DNA of 6,678 nt from Patescibacteria group bacterium AH-259-L07 (GTDB lineage Bacteria > Patescibacteriota > Patescibacteriia > UBA2591 > UBA6264): NCBI GenBank assembly GCA_027718005.1, contig JALLOP010000079.1:1-6678 (forward strand), in the 5' to 3' direction. Positions 5,225-6,678 of the stretch are shown here, piece by piece; position 1 is the first letter of the stretch, and the number at the start of each line of letters is the position of its first letter. A program made the translations under genes and the position numbers. The notes under the pieces were generated by a model. It had not been told where the DNA came from and did not search any database. It worked only from the letters and a program-made list of their open reading frames with translations.

Positions 5225-5315
5225 AATCATTTAGTATAGTTTTGTATAATGTACAAATTTTGCTAGATATAACGAAAACATTTCGTATAAAAACGAGTTA
5301 TATGCAATATTACTC
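5223..5315 (+). repeat. R3: intergenic repeat downstream of 2H-2
   Basis: The first 86 bp match R2 (81/86) and the last 41 bp match R1 (36/41), so R3 is the most complete copy. Visible structures are TTTGTA-TAATG-TACAAA (5241-5257), CGAAA-ACA-TTTCG (5273-5285), outer arms ATATAAC/GTTATAT around 5267-5303, and CGAGT/ACTCG arms (5294-5298, 5312-5316). Several of these overlap and would compete. It overlaps the last two bases of the 2H-2 stop codon, so on the A side too the repeat is joined to the end of this gene. No T-tract follows the hairpins. Confidence 0.85.
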
Positions 5316-5479
5316 GGCCAGCATTAAATCTATAATCTCATCAGATACTTCCAAAATATGAATTCTGTCGAAATCATTAAAAAATATTATAATTCAATTT
5401 TAAAATTCTTTAAGGTGTTTTAGCTCAATCCCGACTCGTCGAGACACCCCCATGTGTTCATTAAACTTGTATACATCTA
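5316..5479. other. Intergenic stretch with a GC-rich hairpin
   Basis: No convincing gene is present. A 21-codon AT-rich ORF starts at 5358 but has no features to support it. The notable structure is at 5414-5448: GGTG and CACC arms enclosing TCCCGAC (5429-5435) and GTCGAGA (5438-5444), which pair with one mismatch. The hairpin is not followed by a T-tract on either strand, so it is not a standard terminator, though it could be a small structured RNA or a DNA element. Confidence 0.4.
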
Positions 5480-5571
5480 TTGACACAATATATACAAACT
5501 GATATACTTTGTATATATTCATAAAAAGATGTAAACAAACTATGGCAAACACAGAAATTGGCGTATACAAA
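5467..5571. promoter_or_regulatory. Operator-like cluster of TTTGTATA half-sites at the Fic promoter
   Basis: AATATATACAAA (5487-5498) and TTTGTATATATT (5508-5519) form a perfect 12-bp inverted repeat with a 9-bp centre that contains most of the -10 box. Two further half-sites flank it: TTGTATACA (5467-5475), just upstream of the -35, and GTATACAAA (5563-5571), inside the start of the coding region. The arrangement suggests binding by a dimeric repressor, perhaps with looping. The half-site TTTGTA/TACAAA also occurs in R2 and R3. No regulator gene is visible in the window except the shortened HTH ORF. Confidence 0.55.
5480..5508 (+). promoter_or_regulatory. Sigma70-type promoter of the Fic gene
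   Basis: A perfect -35 box TTGACA (5480-5485), a 17-bp spacer and the -10 box TATACT (5503-5508, 5 of 6). Expected initiation near 5515 would give a leader of about 27 nt before the ATG at 5542. That leader holds no strong Shine-Dalgarno. Confidence 0.75.
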
Positions 5572-6678
5572 TTGCAAAAAGGCGGATTTAAAGCCTTTAT
5601 TCCTCATCCCTTTCCACCAAAGGTGGGTTTTGACTTTGACCAAAATATTTTAAAAAAGAACAACGAGGCAACACGCCTTTTGGGTAAGCTTGATGGTATT
5701 ACAAAATTTCTGCCTGACTTCGATTTTTTTCTTTTGATGTACTTGCGCAAAGACGCTGCTTCTTCCAGCCAAATAGAAGGCACGAGGGCAACGATGATTG
5801 ATGCAATCGCGGCAGATGCCAAAATAGACACCAAAATACCAGATGATGTTGATGATATTTTGCATTATATTAATGCTCTTCATTATGGGATTAAACGAAT
5901 GAAAAAAGACGACTTCCCAATGGTTTTGCGATTTGTCAGGGAGCTGCATAAACAGCTCATGCAAAAAGCGCGCGCCACTCACTTTTCTGATCCTGGTGAA
6001 TTTCGCAAAAGCCAGAATTGGATCGGTGGCACTCGACCGGATAACGCAAGTTTTGTCCCGCCGCCAGTTGACGAAATGAACCAAGCGCTCTCTGACTTGG
6101 AAAAATTTATCCATGCCGATGACGCCATTCCTATCGTTATCAAGGCCGGGCTCATTCACGCTCAATTCGAGACAATTCATCCGTTTCTTGACGGCAATGG
6201 CAGAACCGGCAGAATGTTAATTACTTTTTATCTTTGGAAAGAGGGTTATCTAGAAAAGCCTGTTTTGTTTCTATCATCCTTTTTTAAAAAACACCAAAAA
6301 TTATATTACGAGAAGATGTTAGGTTATCATAACGGCAATATTCTCGACTGGATTGATTTCTTTCTTGATGGTGTGGTTGAAATAGCTAATGAAGCAATAG
6401 GTACGGTAGAAAAAATTACTGCCTTGCGTGAAAAAGACATGTTGAAAATTCAAACACTTGGCAAACGTGCTTCGGAAAGCGCTGTTTCAGTGCTGCCGAA
6501 ACTGTACGCCCAGCCAATCGTGACTGCACGTGTCATCCAAAAATGGACTGGATTTACTCGGGTTGGCGCACAGATTGTCATTGATCGATTTATCGAGATG
6601 GATATTTTAACGTCAAGAGATAAAAGTAAAAAATACGGTCAGTCATATATCTATAAAAGCTATGTAGATATATTTACG
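5542..6678 (+). CDS. Fic-domain protein, class II autoinhibited (AMP-transferase type), open at right edge
   Basis: 379 codons without a stop, probably all but the last few residues of a typical 370-390 residue two-domain Fic protein. Residues about 1-110 form a Fic_N region with the inhibitory helix motif S75-x-x-x-E79-G80 (within SSQIEG), where the Glu blocks ATP binding. The Fic core is HPFLDGNGRTGR starting at H213, with catalytic His, phosphate-binding Asp/Gly/Asn and Arg all present. After about residue 310 a winged-helix-like segment follows (VTARVIQKWTGFTRVGAQIV). Such proteins transfer AMP to a hydroxyl side chain of a target protein, or remove it; the target is unknown. No antitoxin-like small ORF precedes it, in agreement with built-in inhibition. 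A strong, apparently operator-controlled promoter drives it. Confidence 0.93.
   Translation, partial: MANTEIGVYKLQKGGFKAFIPHPFPPKVGFDFDQNILKKNNEATRLLGKLDGITKFLPDFDFFLLMYLRKDAASSSQIEGTRATMIDAIAADAKIDTKIPDDVDDILHYINALHYGIKRMKKDDFPMVLRFVRELHKQLMQKARATHFSDPGEFRKSQNWIGGTRPDNASFVPPPVDEMNQALSDLEKFIHADDAIPIVIKAGLIHAQFETIHPFLDGNGRTGRMLITFYLWKEGYLEKPVLFLSSFFKKHQKLYYEKMLGYHNGNILDWIDFFLDGVVEIANEAIGTVEKITALREKDMLKIQTLGKRASESAVSVLPKLYAQPIVTARVIQKWTGFTRVGAQIVIDRFIEMDILTSRDKSKKYGQSYIYKSYVDIFT

Noticed and set aside
2512..5315. R repeats as a CRISPR array
   Set aside because: The copies are thousands of bases apart, diverged and without regular spacers; no cas genes are present.
5414..5450. 3' end of a tRNA gene (possible attachment site)
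   Set aside because: TCAATCCCGAC recalls a T-arm and 3' end, but the T-stem does not pair in the required 5-bp form and no anticodon or D arm lies upstream.
5461..6180. Minus-strand open frames opposite the Fic gene and its promoter
   Set aside because: The plus strand encodes a clear Fic protein over this stretch; the antisense peptides show no family features.

Overview
This 6.7 kb window is AT-rich, with short, mostly independent genes, few recognisable Shine-Dalgarno sequences and standard stop codons. The gene content is an AAA_14/DUF4143-type ATPase, two 2H phosphoesterases, a membrane-anchored M14-like metalloenzyme, a HAD hydrolase, an FMN-reductase-like flavoprotein and a Fic protein. 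This mix suits an accessory region of a small-genome bacterium, and Patescibacteria/CPR would be a reasonable guess. That assignment is inference: no rRNA or marker gene is present, and spirochaetes or other low-GC bacteria cannot be excluded.

Layout. (1) 1-600: the 5' part of a minus-strand AAA_14 ATPase, leaving the window at the left, with a very good promoter that places transcription start almost on the ATG and a perfect 9-bp inverted repeat inside that promoter. (2) 658-2597, 'copy A': a short hairpin repeat (R1), an intact 2H phosphoesterase, a fossil of the 3' end of a flavoprotein gene, a shortened XRE-like helix-turn-helix ORF overlapping an M14-like metalloenzyme gene, a trace of the 3' end of a second 2H gene, and an 86-bp repeat (R2). 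(3) 2598-3430: a HAD-like hydrolase, then about 160 bp of palindrome-rich sequence with about 62% G+C. (4) 3431-5315, 'copy B': the truncated 3' 250 bp of the first 2H gene (pseudogene), a diverged hairpin repeat (R4), an intact flavoprotein gene, a second and different 2H-like gene, and repeat R3 (81/86 identical to R2). (5) 5316-5541: intergenic DNA with a GC-rich hairpin and a strong promoter carrying a 12-bp inverted repeat. (6) 5542 to the end: a class II (N-terminal inhibitory helix) Fic protein, open at the right edge.

The main result is that A and B look like two derivatives of one ancestral module, [2H-1][flavoprotein][2H-2][R], that have lost complementary parts. A kept 2H-1, lost the flavoprotein except its last codons, and carries HTH+M14 where 2H-2 should be. 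B lost the first half of 2H-1, exactly where the GC-rich element abuts it, but kept the flavoprotein and 2H-2. The recurring R elements and the GC-rich block mark the module borders, so the locus looks like a site of repeated gene gain, loss and conversion.

Functionally the genes do not form an obvious pathway. Two 2H proteins and a Fic AMP-transferase both act in nucleotide/RNA or nucleotidylation chemistry, but a joint role is speculation. Only HTH-M14 shows operon-like coupling (4-bp overlap). The other genes appear to be separately transcribed.
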